DNA from: AP-15 sp963700195
Lineage (GTDB): Bacteria; Pseudomonadota; Alphaproteobacteria; ATCC43930; CGMCC-115725
NCBI GenBank assembly: GCA_963700195.1
Contig: CAVOWQ010000031.1
Coordinates: forward strand, 124,001-188,000
Direction: 5' to 3'
Length of the DNA stretch: 64,000 nucleotides
Positions 8,862-18,685 of the stretch are shown here, piece by piece; positions within the stretch are counted from its first letter, which is position 1; the number at the start of each line of letters is the position of its first letter. A model generated the notes under the pieces. It did no database searches, was not told where the DNA came from, and saw only the letters and a list, made by a program, of their open reading frames with translations. A program made the position numbers and the translations under genes.

Positions 8862-10022
8862 TCATCCCGCCGCCACCTCCAGAATAGTCAATGCCAGGGC
8901 CTGCGCGCGCGGGACCAGGGTGTCGATGCGGCACCACTCGTCGTCGCGGTGGGCGTTGCCGCCGACGGGGCCGGTGCCGCATAGGGTCGGGGTGCCGAGC
9001 GCCGCGGTGAACCCGCTGTCGGCGGAGCCGCCGGTCGCCTCGGCGCCGACCTGGAAGCCGAGGCCCGCCGTCGAGCGGCCATAAGCTTCGAGCAATTCGC
9101 GGCTCTTCTCGTCCTGTTCGAGCGGCAGGAAATTGCCCTCGCGCAGGATGCGGCCTTCGCTGCCCGGCAATTCGCAGCAGCGGCAGATCTCGCGCACTTC
9201 GCCGAGGATCTTCTCCATGATGTTCATCGTCGGGAAGCGCACATCGATCGCGGCGGTGGCGCGGGCGGCGACGGTATTGACCGCGGTGCCGCCCTGAACG
9301 AGCCCGACATTGACTGTCGTGCCGAGGTCGTAATCGGTCAGCCGGTGCAGCCGCTGGATCTTCCGGGCGAGCGCCTCGATTGCGCTGACGCCCTGCGCAT
9401 GTGCGGCGCCGGAATGAGCGGCGCGGCCGGTCACCTCCAATTCGATAAAGGCCGCACCCTTGCGCCGCGACACGAGATTGCCACTCGGCCGGCCTGGCTC
9501 GGAATTGAAGACGGCGCGCGCTTCCTTGGCCTCGGCTTCGATGACCGGGCGCGAGGAGGGCGAGGCGATCTCCTCATCGGAAGTGTAAAGACCGGTCAAG
9601 GGGCACGGCGCGCCGAAGCGACGCAACGCTTCGAGCACGAAGGTGTTCATCACGAGGCCGGCTTTCATGTCGGCGACGCCCGGTCCGAATGCCTGGTCGT
9701 CGTCGATGCGGAACGGCCGCTGGGCGGCGGTGCCGTCGGGGAAGACGGTGTCGCGGTGACCCATCAGCACGATCGGCCGGTTGCCGCCGCCGGTGCCGGG
9801 GATACGCGCCGCCATGCAATCGCCAAAAATTTCGTTCGGAAAGGTCTCGCAAGTGATGCCCGCCGCTTCGAGCCAGGCCCGCAGCCGATCGCCGACGTCA
9901 TCGACGCCGCGCTTGTTGTAGCTGCCGGAATCGATGTTTACGAGGTCGGCCAACAGGGCGACCATCGCCTGATGCTGCCGCCCGAGATGCTCGATGATGG
10001 CGGTCTTCGCCTCGACGCTCAT
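8862..10022 (-). CDS. M20 family metallopeptidase, glutamate carboxypeptidase-like
   Basis: 386 residues from the ATG at 10022, preceded by GGAG at 7 bases; an in-frame start at 10094 lacks a ribosome site. Metal-binding landmarks of M20 enzymes are present: MGHRDTVFPDG, FGPGVADMKAGL, the catalytic SDEE, SEPGRPSGNLVSRRKG, and the late NAHRDDEW. The dimerisation-domain His is in GRAAHSGAAH. Family members of this carboxypeptidase G2-like branch hydrolyse C-terminal glutamate from folate or acyl-amino acids with two zinc ions. There is no signal peptide. It is divergent from the MscS gene at 10097. Confidence 0.88.
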   Translation of the reverse strand: MSVEAKTAIIEHLGRQHQAMVALLADLVNIDSGSYNKRGVDDVGDRLRAWLEAAGITCETFPNEIFGDCMAARIPGTGGGNRPIVLMGHRDTVFPDGTAAQRPFRIDDDQAFGPGVADMKAGLVMNTFVLEALRRFGAPCPLTGLYTSDEEIASPSSRPVIEAEAKEARAVFNSEPGRPSGNLVSRRKGAAFIELEVTGRAAHSGAAHAQGVSAIEALARKIQRLHRLTDYDLGTTVNVGLVQGGTAVNTVAARATAAIDVRFPTMNIMEKILGEVREICRCCELPGSEGRILREGNFLPLEQDEKSRELLEAYGRSTAGLGFQVGAEATGGSADSGFTAALGTPTLCGTGPVGGNAHRDDEWCRIDTLVPRAQALALTILEVAAG

Positions 10023-10096
10023 GGTTTTGCTCCGATTCGGATTAACCCGGACGCTCTCGGTAATCATCGGCAAAGACCACATCCAACTCAACAACT

Positions 10097-11253
10097 GTGC
10101 AGGTGCGAATGACCTTCATCCATTCGATCTCGTCCTGGGTCCCGCCGTGGCTCATCGGCGTCATTACGATAATCGTGCCCGCGATCGTCGTTCTCGTGGT
10201 CTACCGGTGGTTCACCCGCCGGCTGATCCGGCTGGCGGGCCGGTACAGCCCGTTCCTTCAGAGGCTGCTCGCGCGCGGTCAGGGCCCGGCCAGCTTGATT
10301 CTCGTCATTGTCGTCTCTGGTGCCTGCACTGGCCGGCGCGAACTTCCCGTGGGATGTAACGGCCGCGATCGGGCGTGCCCTGCTGGTGGCGTTTGTGCTC
10401 GCGGTCGGCTGGGCGGCAGCCATCGCGCTCGATATCGGTGTCGACATCTATCTGCGCCGGTTCAGCACCGACAGCGAGGACAACCTGCTCGCCCGCAAGC
10501 ACGTCACGCAGATGCGGATCCTGCAGCGGGTCGCGAAAACTCTACTGGCGATCATCACGGCTGCGGCGGCCCTGATGACCTTCGATTCGGTCCGGCAGTA
10601 TGGCGTCAGCCTGTTCGCTTCGGCCGGGGCGGCGGGCCTGATCCTCGGCCTCGCCGCCCGCCCGGTGCTGAGCAACCTGCTCGCCGGGATCCAGATCGCG
10701 ATGACCCAGCCGATCCGGGTCGAGGACCAGGTGGTCGTCGAGGGCGAAACCGGCTGGATCGAAACGATCACCAGCACCTACGTCGTGGTTCGGCTGTGGG
10801 ATCTGCGGCGGATGGTCGTGCCGTTGAGCTATTTCATCGAAAAGCCGTTCCAGAACTGGACCTACGAGGGCGCCGCGCAGATCGGTGCGGTCCTCCTCCG
10901 GGTCGGCTACACGGTGTCGGTGGACAGCCTGCGGCAAAAGCTCGAGGAAATCGTTCGGCAAAGCCCGTTGTGGGACGGCAAGGTGGCGAGGTTGGAGGTT
11001 ACGGACGTGGCGATAGACGCGATGGAATTGCGCGCGTTGATCAGCGCCCGCAATCCCGGCCAGACCTGGGACTCTGCGCTGCGAGGTGCGCGAAAAGCTG
11101 GTCGCTTTTCTGCAGGCTCTGCCGCGCGAGTCCGCTGAAGGCCCGGCACGCCGAGAGGTTACCACCGGCGACAATGAGGCGGCAGGCCCGGCCCAATCAC
11201 AGCGTCCCGATCAGTCTGCTCCCTCACCGGTTACCTCTTCGGCGATGCGATAA
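10097..11253 (+). CDS. MscS-type mechanosensitive channel (two frame breaks)
   Basis: The N-terminal part (SSWVPPWLIGVITIIVPAIV, a first membrane segment) is in one frame, and the rest (ALLVAFVLAVGWAAAIALDI, then the MscS pore helix SAGAAGLILGLAARPVLSNL and beta domain MVVPLSYFIEKPFQNW) in another. They join near 10310. A second break near 11075 restores REKLVAFLQALPRESAEG and a TAA at 11251-11253; without it the protein ends at 11138. The channel would release solutes on hypo-osmotic shock. Start: GTG at 10097 or ATG at 10109. Its 3' end overlaps the 3' end of the next, convergent MscS gene by about 40 bases. Confidence 0.82.
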
Positions 11254-12548
11254 GGTGCGGCCGACGCCGGCAGCTCACGAATGCGCACCTCCCGCTGCGG
11301 GAAGGGCAACTCGATCCGGTGCTCCTTGAATGCGTCCCACAGCGCGAGGAGCACCGCACCCTTGATGTTGGTCACGCCGTTTGCCGGATCCTCGATCCAA
11401 AAACGCAGCAACAAATTGACCGCGCTGTCCGCAAACGCCGTCAAGTGACAGACGGGCGTTGGCGAAGCGAGCACGCGTTTCGTACGCTTCGCCACCTCCA
11501 CGGCAAGTTCGCGCACCGCGTGTAGATCGCTGTCATACGCGACGCCAAACGACACATCTAGCCGCACCAGCAAACTCGAATAAGACCAGTTGACGACCTG
11601 ATTGGTGATCAGGTTCTCGTTCGGGATCAGGTATTCCTTGCCGTCCCGCCCACGTACCGAGGCGTAACGCGCCCCGAGATAGGTGACCGAGCCGAAGGTG
11701 CTGCCGACCTCGATCACATCGCCTGGCTTTATCGAGCGCTCGAGCAGCAGGATGATTCCACTCACGAAATTCGAGACGATCTTCTGCAGACCGAAACCGA
11801 TGCCGACGCCGACAGCGCCGCTGAAGACAGCGAAGGCGGTGAGGTCGATGCCGACCGCATTGAGGCCGATCAGCAGCGCCACCGAAATCAGTGCGATCCG
11901 CACGAGATTGCCAGTCAGCACCCGCACTGAAGGGCTCAGAGCCGTCGAGTTCTGGAGCCTCGTGTCGATCACTCGAGAGAGGCCGAGCGCGGCCCACAAC
12001 AGGATCGCGACGACCAGCACCGCCTTGATGATGAGCAGCGCGGAGATCCGCAAGGTGCCGATCGTCAGCGCCAGATTGTCGAGCGCCGCCGATGTGGCCG
12101 GCAGCAACCCCATGATGTCCAACGCCGCGATGATCCAGGCGATCGCCGCCACGGCCCGCGCCAGCAGCGGGTCCCGCAGCAGCAGCGCCGACGCCCTGAT
12201 CACGATCCACAGCCCGGTCAGGCTGGCGGCGACGCCGATCAGCCGAGAGTTGCCGCCGAGCTGCGCGGCGGCCTGTTCGATGAAAACGAGGATGAGCCAA
12301 GCGTAACAGAATATCGCCAGCCCGCGCAGCCCGGCCGGAACGCGAAGCGCGCGATACCGCATCGTGATGCGCTCGACCAGCCGGTCGGTCCACGACCGGG
12401 TCGCAGCTCGGATCGCCCACGCCGACAAAAACGACGCGATGATGCAGGCGAGCTGTAGAACGAGGGGTTCGAGGACTGCGCGCGAGGCGGCGAGATCACT
12501 CAGCCGCCCGAGCCAGTCCGCGAAATGCGCGGCGTCGAAAAGCTGCAA
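11211..12548 (-). CDS. MscS-family channel with long transmembrane N terminus
   Basis: 445 residues, intact. Several hydrophobic segments occupy residues 25-250, followed by the MscS signature: pore helix FSGAVGVGIGFGLQKIVSNF, then LLLERSIKPGDVIEVG and LIPNENLITNQVVNWSY of the cytoplasmic beta domain. The length fits the larger MscS paralogues. The likely start is a TTG at 12548 with AGAGG 7 bases upstream. The insertion sequence begins only 17 bases upstream of that start (target duplication at 12563-12565), so the native promoter has been displaced and expression may now depend on the element. Confidence 0.88.
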   Translation of the reverse strand: MQLFDAAHFADWLGRLSDLAASRAVLEPLVLQLACIIASFLSAWAIRAATRSWTDRLVERITMRYRALRVPAGLRGLAIFCYAWLILVFIEQAAAQLGGNSRLIGVAASLTGLWIVIRASALLLRDPLLARAVAAIAWIIAALDIMGLLPATSAALDNLALTIGTLRISALLIIKAVLVVAILLWAALGLSRVIDTRLQNSTALSPSVRVLTGNLVRIALISVALLIGLNAVGIDLTAFAVFSGAVGVGIGFGLQKIVSNFVSGIILLLERSIKPGDVIEVGSTFGSVTYLGARYASVRGRDGKEYLIPNENLITNQVVNWSYSSLLVRLDVSFGVAYDSDLHAVRELAVEVAKRTKRVLASPTPVCHLTAFADSAVNLLLRFWIEDPANGVTNIKGAVLLALWDAFKEHRIELPFPQREVRIRELPASAAPYRIAEEVTGEGAD

Positions 12549-12565
12549 GTTGTGCCTCTCTCTTA

Positions 12566-13881
12566 GGGCCCGTCACGAAACAAACGCGTGATTAGGGGGA
12601 TGATGATTTGGTGAGATGGTGTAATTCCACTCGCCGTGGAACTCGGCGCGTTTGATGTTGATGGCGGCCATCTCGGCGTCGGAAACGACGATGCCGTTGG
12701 GGTATTGCCCAGTGTCGAGTTCACAGCGCACGGTGAGGCCAGTTTTGGTGGTGGTGGCGGAGATCAGCTCGACGATGACCCGATAGCTGACGAGTGGCTT
12801 GGCACGCCAGTTTTGGCTGATGAAGGAGAAGAGGCGGTGCTCGATTTTGTTCCACTTGCTGGTGCCGGGCGGCAGGTGGTTGACCACGATGTCGAGGCCG
12901 AGTTCGTTGGCCAGCTTCTGCAATTCGCGTTTCCACAGCCGTACCCGCGAGCCGTTGCTGCCGCCGCCGTCAGCGGTGATCAGCAATCGAGTGGCGTTGG
13001 GGTAGCGCGCCCGCCCGACGGCCTGCCACCACTGGCGGATGCTGTTCACCGCGAAGGCGGCCGTATCATGGTCAACGCCGACACTGACCCATCCGGAATT
13101 GGCGGCCAGGTCATAGACCCCGTAAGGCACCGCGCGGCCGAGCTCCTTGATCAGGAAGTCATGCACCCGGACCTCTTCCGGGTTGCCTTGGGGCCGATAT
13201 TCGCGCCCGTTGTTACGGAAATCCCCGACCAGTTCCTTTTTCTTGGTGTCGACGGAGATCACCGGCTGCTGTTCGGCCAAAGCGGTGGTCACTTGGGTGT
13301 TGATGTAGCCGAACTGCGCATCCCGGTCGGGGTGACTGTCGCCTTCTGTGGTCTTACGGTTGCCTTGCAGACTGTAACCCGTCTCATTGAGCAAGTGGCC
13401 GACCAGGGTGCGGCTGACCTCGTGACCCTGGGCTTGCAGTGCCTGCGCCAGCCGGCGCACGCTTTTGCAGGTCCACCGCAACGGCGATTCCGGGTCACCC
13501 CGCGTCGTCGGCTCGACCAGCGCCTCGAGATCGTGAAGCAGCGTGTGGTCCTTGGAGACCGTTCTCCTGCGTCCAGCTCCCGGCCGCCTAATGCGCTCCG
13601 AGGGCTCGTCCGACGCCAATTCCTTCAGGCCCCGTCCGATGGTGCTGGGCGCAACCCCGGTCGCCATCGCGACCGCGGCAATCCCGCCATAACCCGCGGC
13701 AAACGCCTCCGCTGCCGCAACCAGACGCCGGCCGCGTTCATCGAGAAAGGGCGCCACCGCCGAAAACCGCTCTCGAATGGGTTCGATATCGATCACCGCC
13801 ACCATATATGGTATGGAAAGTCGGTTGTAAACCCATATCTAACTCTATCAAAAGTCAATTCGATAATTTCCGGTCGAGCCC
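12566..13881 (-). mobile_element. ISAzo13-family insertion sequence
   Basis: A 1316-base element. The ends are imperfect inverted repeats: GGGCCCGTCACGAAA at the left and GGGCTCGACCGGAAA (complement) at the right; counting three adjacent bases, 13 of 18 match. TTA flanks both ends (12563-12565 and 13882-13884), consistent with a 3-base target duplication. One intact transposase gene fills the element. The intact gene and matching flanks suggest a fairly recent insertion. Confidence 0.8.
12573..13805 (-). CDS. ISAzo13-family DDE transposase
   Basis: 410 residues, full length. An N-terminal helix-turn-helix (GGIAAVAMATGVAPSTIGRG) is followed by a linker and a DDE catalytic core: VISVDTKKKELVGDF (first Asp), LLITADGGGSNGSRVRLW (second Asp) and HLPPGTSKWNKIEHRLFSF (Glu). 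These match Rhodopirellula-type/ISAzo13 transposases. The C terminus (HHPPNHAFVS) ends 7 bases inside the left terminal repeat. It catalyses excision and integration of the element. There is no sign of a programmed frameshift or a second open frame. Confidence 0.93.
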   Translation of the reverse strand: MVAVIDIEPIRERFSAVAPFLDERGRRLVAAAEAFAAGYGGIAAVAMATGVAPSTIGRGLKELASDEPSERIRRPGAGRRRTVSKDHTLLHDLEALVEPTTRGDPESPLRWTCKSVRRLAQALQAQGHEVSRTLVGHLLNETGYSLQGNRKTTEGDSHPDRDAQFGYINTQVTTALAEQQPVISVDTKKKELVGDFRNNGREYRPQGNPEEVRVHDFLIKELGRAVPYGVYDLAANSGWVSVGVDHDTAAFAVNSIRQWWQAVGRARYPNATRLLITADGGGSNGSRVRLWKRELQKLANELGLDIVVNHLPPGTSKWNKIEHRLFSFISQNWRAKPLVSYRVIVELISATTTKTGLTVRCELDTGQYPNGIVVSDAEMAAINIKRAEFHGEWNYTISPNHHPPNHAFVS

Positions 13882-13957
13882 TTAGTGGCCTGATCCGGAA
13901 ATTCGGTTGGGCGGCTAATATACATAGTGGGATTCTAGGGACATCCGGCCGCTCGCT

Positions 13958-14666
13958 ATGGCCGCGATCTTTGCAATCGTCAAACTCAGCGCGAAAGCCG
14001 AGCGTGGCCGCGCCTTCAAGGCTATTTCTCCCGGCTTGCTGCCGCCGCTGGGTATCCTGCTCGGTCTTTTCGTCGCGTTCACTGCAGCCCAAGTCTGGAG
14101 TGACATCGACCGCACCAATGCCGCCGTCACCCGCGAAGCCGGCGCGCTGGGTGCGGTCGAAATCCTGGCCGGCTTTCCGGGAGAACCCGAAGCGGGTTTT
14201 CGCGCGCTGATCAGGCAATACATTCGGCAAGCCGTAACCGAGGAATGGCCAATGATGGCGCGGCGCAATGGCCCATTCCAGATCACCCGCCCACTCTCGC
14301 CGAGGCATTGCAATTCACCCTGACTTTGGCGCCGAGAATCAGGGTCAGGTGGCCGCCCAGCGGGAGATTGCGGCCTCGCTGGAGAATGCGCTCGACGCGC
14401 GCCGACAGCGCATCATTATCAGCCTTTCGCAAGTCAATCCGGTCAAGTGGTCGTGCTTGGCCGTGCAGGCGCTCTGCATATTGCTCGCCATCGCCATGGT
14501 GCATATCGGCAACCGGCGCGGCTCCGCGATTGCGATGGGAATATTTGCGACTGGCATCGCCGTCTCCGTATTGCTGATCGCCGCCCACGACCGGCCGTTC
14601 ACCGGGCAAATTTCGGTCGAGCCGGACCCGCTTCTGCAGCTCCTGCCCAAAGGAAATACGGACTAG
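13958..14666 (+). CDS. DUF4239 (bestrophin-like) membrane protein, broken frame
   Basis: Three frames combine into one protein of about 236 residues. The first carries PGLLPPLGILLGLFVAFTAAQVW (membrane helix), DIDRTNAAVTREAGALGAVE and FRALIRQYIRQAVTEEWPMM; a short middle stretch follows near 14285-14335; the last carries REIAASLENALDARRQRIIIS, then two membrane helices (SCLAVQALCILLAIAMVHI, MGIFATGIAVSVLLIAAHD) and SVEPDPLLQLLP. This order is that of DUF4239 proteins, whose function is unknown. The insertion sequence ends 76 bases upstream. Breaks lie near 14280 and 14335. Confidence 0.65.
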
Positions 14667-14867
14667 TCGAGATCTCGGGATTACTCCAAAACGCCCAAAG
14701 GATACACCGAATTGACTCGTCGAAAATCCACAGATACTTGATCACTCGGCCATCGTCGGTTTAGTCTGGTTTGTGTCTATCAACGTAGCCGTCGACCAGG
14801 TGAATCCTGTCTCAGCGACACGCGACACCTGGCGAGATAAACTGGCTGGAAAAGGGAGGAAACAACT

Positions 14868-16263
14868 ATGGCGGGTTCATTCCTGCATCGAGATCGTACG
14901 ATTGCCCCGCCGGGCTACAGCCGGTGGCTGATCCCGCCGGCCGCGCTGTGCGTTCATCTCTGCATCGGCCAAGTCTACGCGTTCAGCGTCTTCAACCTGC
15001 CGATGACCAAGCTCATCGGGATCAGGCAATCGGCGCCCGATGACTGGAAGCTGACCGAGCTCGGCTGGATCTTCAGCCTGGCGATTCTCTTCCTCGGCGG
15101 CTCGGCCGCGGTGTTGGGCCGCTGGGTCGAGGAAGGCGGGCCGCGCCGCGCGATGTTTACCGCCGCGCTGTGTTTTGCCGGCGGCTTTCTCGTCTCGGCG
15201 CTCGGCGTCTATCTCCACCAGCTGTGGATCATCTATTTGGGTTATGGCGTGATCGGCGGATGCGGCCTCGGCATCGCCTACATCTCTCCGGTCTCGACCT
15301 TGATCCGCTGGTTCCCCGACCGGCCCGGCATGGCGACCGGCATGGCGATCATGGGGTTCGGCGGCGGCGCGTTTATCGCGGCACCGCTGTCGGTCTGGCT
15401 GATGAGCCGGTTTTCGAGCCCGACCCAAGTCGGGGTTGCCGGGACCTTCATCGTGATGGGACTCATTTACCTCTGCTTCATGATGGTCGGCGCCGCGATC
15501 GTGCGCGTGCCGCCGCCTGGTTGGGCGCCCGCCAACTACACGGCGCCGGTGCGGCCCAAACCGCTTGTGACGACACAGAATGTCTTCGTCTACGACGCGC
15601 TGAAAACACCCCAATTTTGGCTCATCTGGTGGATCCTGTGCCTCAATGTGACGGCCGGGATCGGCGTATTGGGGCAGGCTTCGGCGATGAGCCAGGAGAT
15701 GTTCCGCGGGCAGATTACCGCGGTCGCCGCGTCAGGGCTGGTCGGCCTCTTCAGCCTGTTCAACATGATGGGCCGTTTTTTCTGGTCGTCGACCTCGGAT
15801 TACATTGGCCGCAAGAACACCTATTTCGTGTTCTTCGCCCTCGGCACCGCCCTCTATGCCTTGGTGCCTTATGCCGGCGCAATCCACAGCGTAGCGCTCT
15901 TCGTGCTGTGTTACGCGGTGATCTTCGGCATGTATGGCGGCGGCTTTGCGACCGTGCCGGCTTATCTGCGCGACATGTTCGGGACGCGGTACGTCGGGGC
16001 AATCCACGGATTGTTATTGACCGCGTGGTCGATGGCCGGGATCTTCGGACCGGTGTTGGTCAACTATATCCGCGAATACAACGTCACCCACGGCGTCGCG
16101 CCGGCGCAGGCTTATAATGTGACGATGTATGTGATGGCGGGGCTTTTGGTCATCGGCTTTATCTGCAACCTCTTTGTCAGATCGGTGCACGAGCGGTTTC
16201 ATATGCGCGCCGTCGAGGCAGATGCCGAGGTCGAAGGCGGCGCCGGTATTCGGGAGCGAGTGA
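14868..16263 (+). CDS. MFS transporter, OxlT (oxalate/formate antiporter)-like
   Basis: About 465 residues with 12 predicted membrane helices. Start: ATG at 14868 with GGGAGGAAACAAC just upstream. PGYSRWLIPPAALCVHLCIGQVYAFSVF at the N terminus, RWFPDRPGMATGMAIMGFGGGAFIAAPL and GRFFWSSTSDYIGRKNTYFVFF are typical of OFA-type MFS carriers that exchange organic acids. The literal frame continues past 16263, but a TGA at 16261-16263 overlaps the ATG of the small subunit in the usual TGATG arrangement, and the residues after it no longer look like protein, so an indel just upstream is likely. The substrate is unknown. Confidence 0.85.
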
Positions 16264-16393
16264 TGGAAAGCGCGCGGCAGTCGCCGGGACGAGCAACGGG
16301 ATCAAGCTCGCCCTCGCCTGGGGTTTTGTCGGCATTCCGCTGGTTTGGGGCATCGTCCAGACCCTGGTCAACGCCATCAAGGCTTTCCAGTAG
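16263..16393 (+). CDS. MFS transporter small subunit
   Basis: A 43-residue single-helix protein encoded immediately after the MFS gene. Reading from the ATG at 16263 and adding one base at the GGG near 16287 gives a polar head followed by SNGIKLALAWGFVGIPLVWG and IVQTLVNAIKAFQ, then TAG at 16391-16393. This matches my memory of the short proteins annotated as MFS transporter small subunits beside OxlT-like carriers. Its role is presumably to associate with the carrier in the inner membrane. It is too short to be noticed by length alone and is currently split by the frame break. Confidence 0.6.
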
Positions 16394-16534
16394 AAAGCGG
16401 CGGGCCGACCATGTTCTGGCCGCGCCGGTTTCGACCACACGGATAGCCACGTGCAGTCTCGATCAAAGCGATCCCATTCCGTCGTGATCTCGGGCATTCT
16501 GGTCGGACCCAAATTTGCTCGCGAGGAAGGTGCC

Positions 16535-17416
16535 ATGCAGCCGCGCGATTACGGCCCGTTTCCTTATACCCCGATCAACGACCGTCCAAAACTCGAGTGG
16601 CCCGGCGGCGCGCGGGTCGCCGTCTGGGTCATCCCCAATATCGAATTTTTTCCTCTTACCCGCGGCATTGCCGGCCATCCCGGGGCGCCGCCAGGCAATC
16701 CGCCTTCGGTGCGCGCCTGGGCGCAGCGCGACTATGGCAACCGGGTCGGCATCTGGCGGCTGATGGATGTGCTGAGCAAACACGGCGTCCGAGCCAGCCC
16801 GACCCTCAACAGCGATATTTGCGACCACCATCCTCAGATCGTCCGAGCCGCAGTCGAGCTCGGCTGGGAGATCCTCGGGCACAATCAGACAAACAGCGTG
16901 TGGCTCGACCAATTGAGCCCAGAGGAAGAGCGCCAGACGATCGCGCGCACGCTGTCGCGCATTGCCGAGATGACCGGACGCAAGCCGGTCGGTTGGCTCG
17001 GCGCCGGTCTCGCCGAGACCTGGCACACGCTCGATTTCCTCGCCGAGGAAGGCTGTCTGTACGTTGCCGACTGGGTCAATGACGACCAGCCTTATTTCAT
17101 GGATGTCGGCGGCAAGCGGTTGGTGTCGATCCCGTATTCTTACGAGATCAACGATGCGCCGCACTTCCAGTACCGGAACGGCACGATTGACCAGTTCGAA
17201 AAGATGATCCGCCGCCAGTTCGACACGCTCTACGCCGAGGGCGCCCACTCGGGCCGGGTAATGGCGATTTGCCTGCATCCCTATCTGATCGGCGTGCCGC
17301 ACCGCATCGCCGGCCTGGATTCCGCGCTACAATACATTCGCTCGCACGACCGGGTCTGGTTCGCCACCGGCGAAGAGATCGTGCGGGCCTGGCTGCAATC
17401 GGGCGCGACGTTCTAG
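16535..17416 (+). CDS. Polysaccharide deacetylase family protein (NodB-like)
   Basis: 293 residues from the ATG at 16535, which has GAGGAAGG at a good distance; an earlier start at 16451 is less likely. It resembles the PuuE branch of the NodB superfamily: RPKLEWPGGARVAVWVIPNIE, DYGNRVGIWRLMDVLSKHG, LNSDICDHHPQIVRAAVELGWEILGHN, and MAICLHPYLIGVPHR near the end. It is a second, clearly diverged relative of the deacetylase at 5338-6236. It follows the MFS carrier by about 140 bases on the same strand, so uptake of an amide or acylated substrate and its hydrolysis could be linked. Confidence 0.86.
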   Translation: MQPRDYGPFPYTPINDRPKLEWPGGARVAVWVIPNIEFFPLTRGIAGHPGAPPGNPPSVRAWAQRDYGNRVGIWRLMDVLSKHGVRASPTLNSDICDHHPQIVRAAVELGWEILGHNQTNSVWLDQLSPEEERQTIARTLSRIAEMTGRKPVGWLGAGLAETWHTLDFLAEEGCLYVADWVNDDQPYFMDVGGKRLVSIPYSYEINDAPHFQYRNGTIDQFEKMIRRQFDTLYAEGAHSGRVMAICLHPYLIGVPHRIAGLDSALQYIRSHDRVWFATGEEIVRAWLQSGATF

Positions 17417-17417
17417 G

Positions 17418-17967
17418 TCACCACAAACCGAGCGCCTCGGCGAGGCCGAACAGCGCGCCGCCGGCGAAGAACAGCACCAGCGGATGAAGGAGCGGCCGGC
17501 ACAAGATCAGCGGCCGTCGCAACTGTTGCTGCAAGCCAGACGGCGGGTCCGCCAGGTGAAACCCGCAATACGGCGATCCCGCCGGCAAGGATCAGTCCGG
17601 CGGCGATCGGTGCCAGACCCCGCTCGACCGCCGAGTGCCAGACCGAGCCGCGCCAGCGGCCCCACAGCCGGGCGGCGGCGTAGACGAGCAGCGACGACGG
17701 CAGGTAAAGGGCGATAGTTGCGGTCAAGGCGCCCGCCAAACCCGCCACTTTCCAGCCGATCAACGTCGAGAGCATTGTTCCGGGGCCGGGCGCGGCACGC
17801 GATATCGCAAAGAGATCGGCAAACTCGCGCTGCGTCGTCCAGGCGTGAACGCCCACGGACTGGTGTTCGATTTCGGCGAGGAGGGACGCGCCGCCGCCGA
17901 TCGACAGCAGCGACAAAGGGGCAAACACCAGCGTCAATGCCAGCAATGTCCTGAAGTCCTCAGGCAC
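17418..17967 (-). CDS. Chromate transporter, single-domain subunit (downstream copy)
   Basis: GTG start at 17967 with GAGG just upstream, overlapping the stop of the upstream partner by 8 bases. FAPLSLLSIGGGASLLAEIE and FADLFAISRAAPGPGTMLSTLIGWKVAGLAGAL are the hallmarks of the CHR (chromate ion transporter) domain. About 180 residues with several membrane helices. A frame break near 17510 restores RPLLHPLVLFFAGGALFGL and a TGA at 17418-17420; otherwise the tail is nonsense-like. Short-chain CHR proteins work as pairs with opposite topology and export chromate or related anions. Confidence 0.82.
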
Positions 17968-18539
17968 GGCCACCTCGCCTGTCAAGGAGCGCCAGCCCGA
18001 TGCTGACCGGAGCGAGGCAGAGGACAACCGGTATCATCGGCCAGCGCAGCACGCCGACCGAGAGCACGGTCGCAGCGGTAACGGCGAGAGGCCCGGCGCT
18101 CGCCCTCCTGAACCGCACGAGTTTGAGACCGGTGGCGAATGTCAAGCCAATCGCCGCTGCCGCAACGCCGTCGAGTACGGCGTGAAGGGTCACGCTTTGG
18201 TCGATTCGCGTGTAGCCGGCCGCCAGCGCCAGAATGATGGCCAGCGGACCCGATAACAGCCCGAGCACAGCCGCGAGTCGCCCCGGAGCCGCCGTGCAGA
18301 TGTTGGCCGACCTGGACGGTGAGGTTGACCCCTCCGGAGCCGGGCATGAGGCGCCCGAGCGCCGCGCCCGACAGAAACTCGGTATCGTTGATCCAGCGCC
18401 GACGCTCGACGATTTCGCGATAGAGCCAGCCCGCGGTGCCGCCCCCGAAGCTCACCACGCCGAGGCGAAAAAAAGCAACAAATATCGCCGATAATCGGAC
18501 CCTCTTGGTTCGGCGCATGTCGATCGTCTGTCCAGTCAT
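17960..18539 (-). CDS. Chromate transporter, single-domain subunit (upstream copy)
   Basis: ATG at 18539 behind GGAGCGGAA. The first part reads IFVAFFRLGVVSFGGGTAGW and DTEFLSGAALGRLMPGSGGVNLTVQVG, the CHR-domain N-terminal motif. After a frame break near 18270 the membrane helices continue (GLLSGPLAIILALAAGYTR, AAAIGLTFATGLKLVRF, RWPMIPVVLCLAPVSIG) to a TGA at 17960-17962. With the downstream copy it forms a short-chain heteropair of chromate efflux subunits. Full length is about 193 residues, normal for the family. Confidence 0.82.
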
Positions 18540-18685
18540 TTCCGCTCCAACGGACTATTGCCCGGCTCCGCCCGCTTGTTATAGGAGGAGAGAGCGCCCT
18601 TCGCCTTCGGGGTCGGAATAGCAGACTCCCGCGGCGGGCACGATAGCGCATTGCAGCATTCGCCACGGCTCGGCATGGTAGACGC

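Noticed and set aside
7196..8887. Long plus-strand open frame opposite the alpha/beta hydrolase
   Set aside because: It is the complement of a conserved coding sequence in GC-rich DNA, where stops are rare; Arg/Gly-rich and domain-free.
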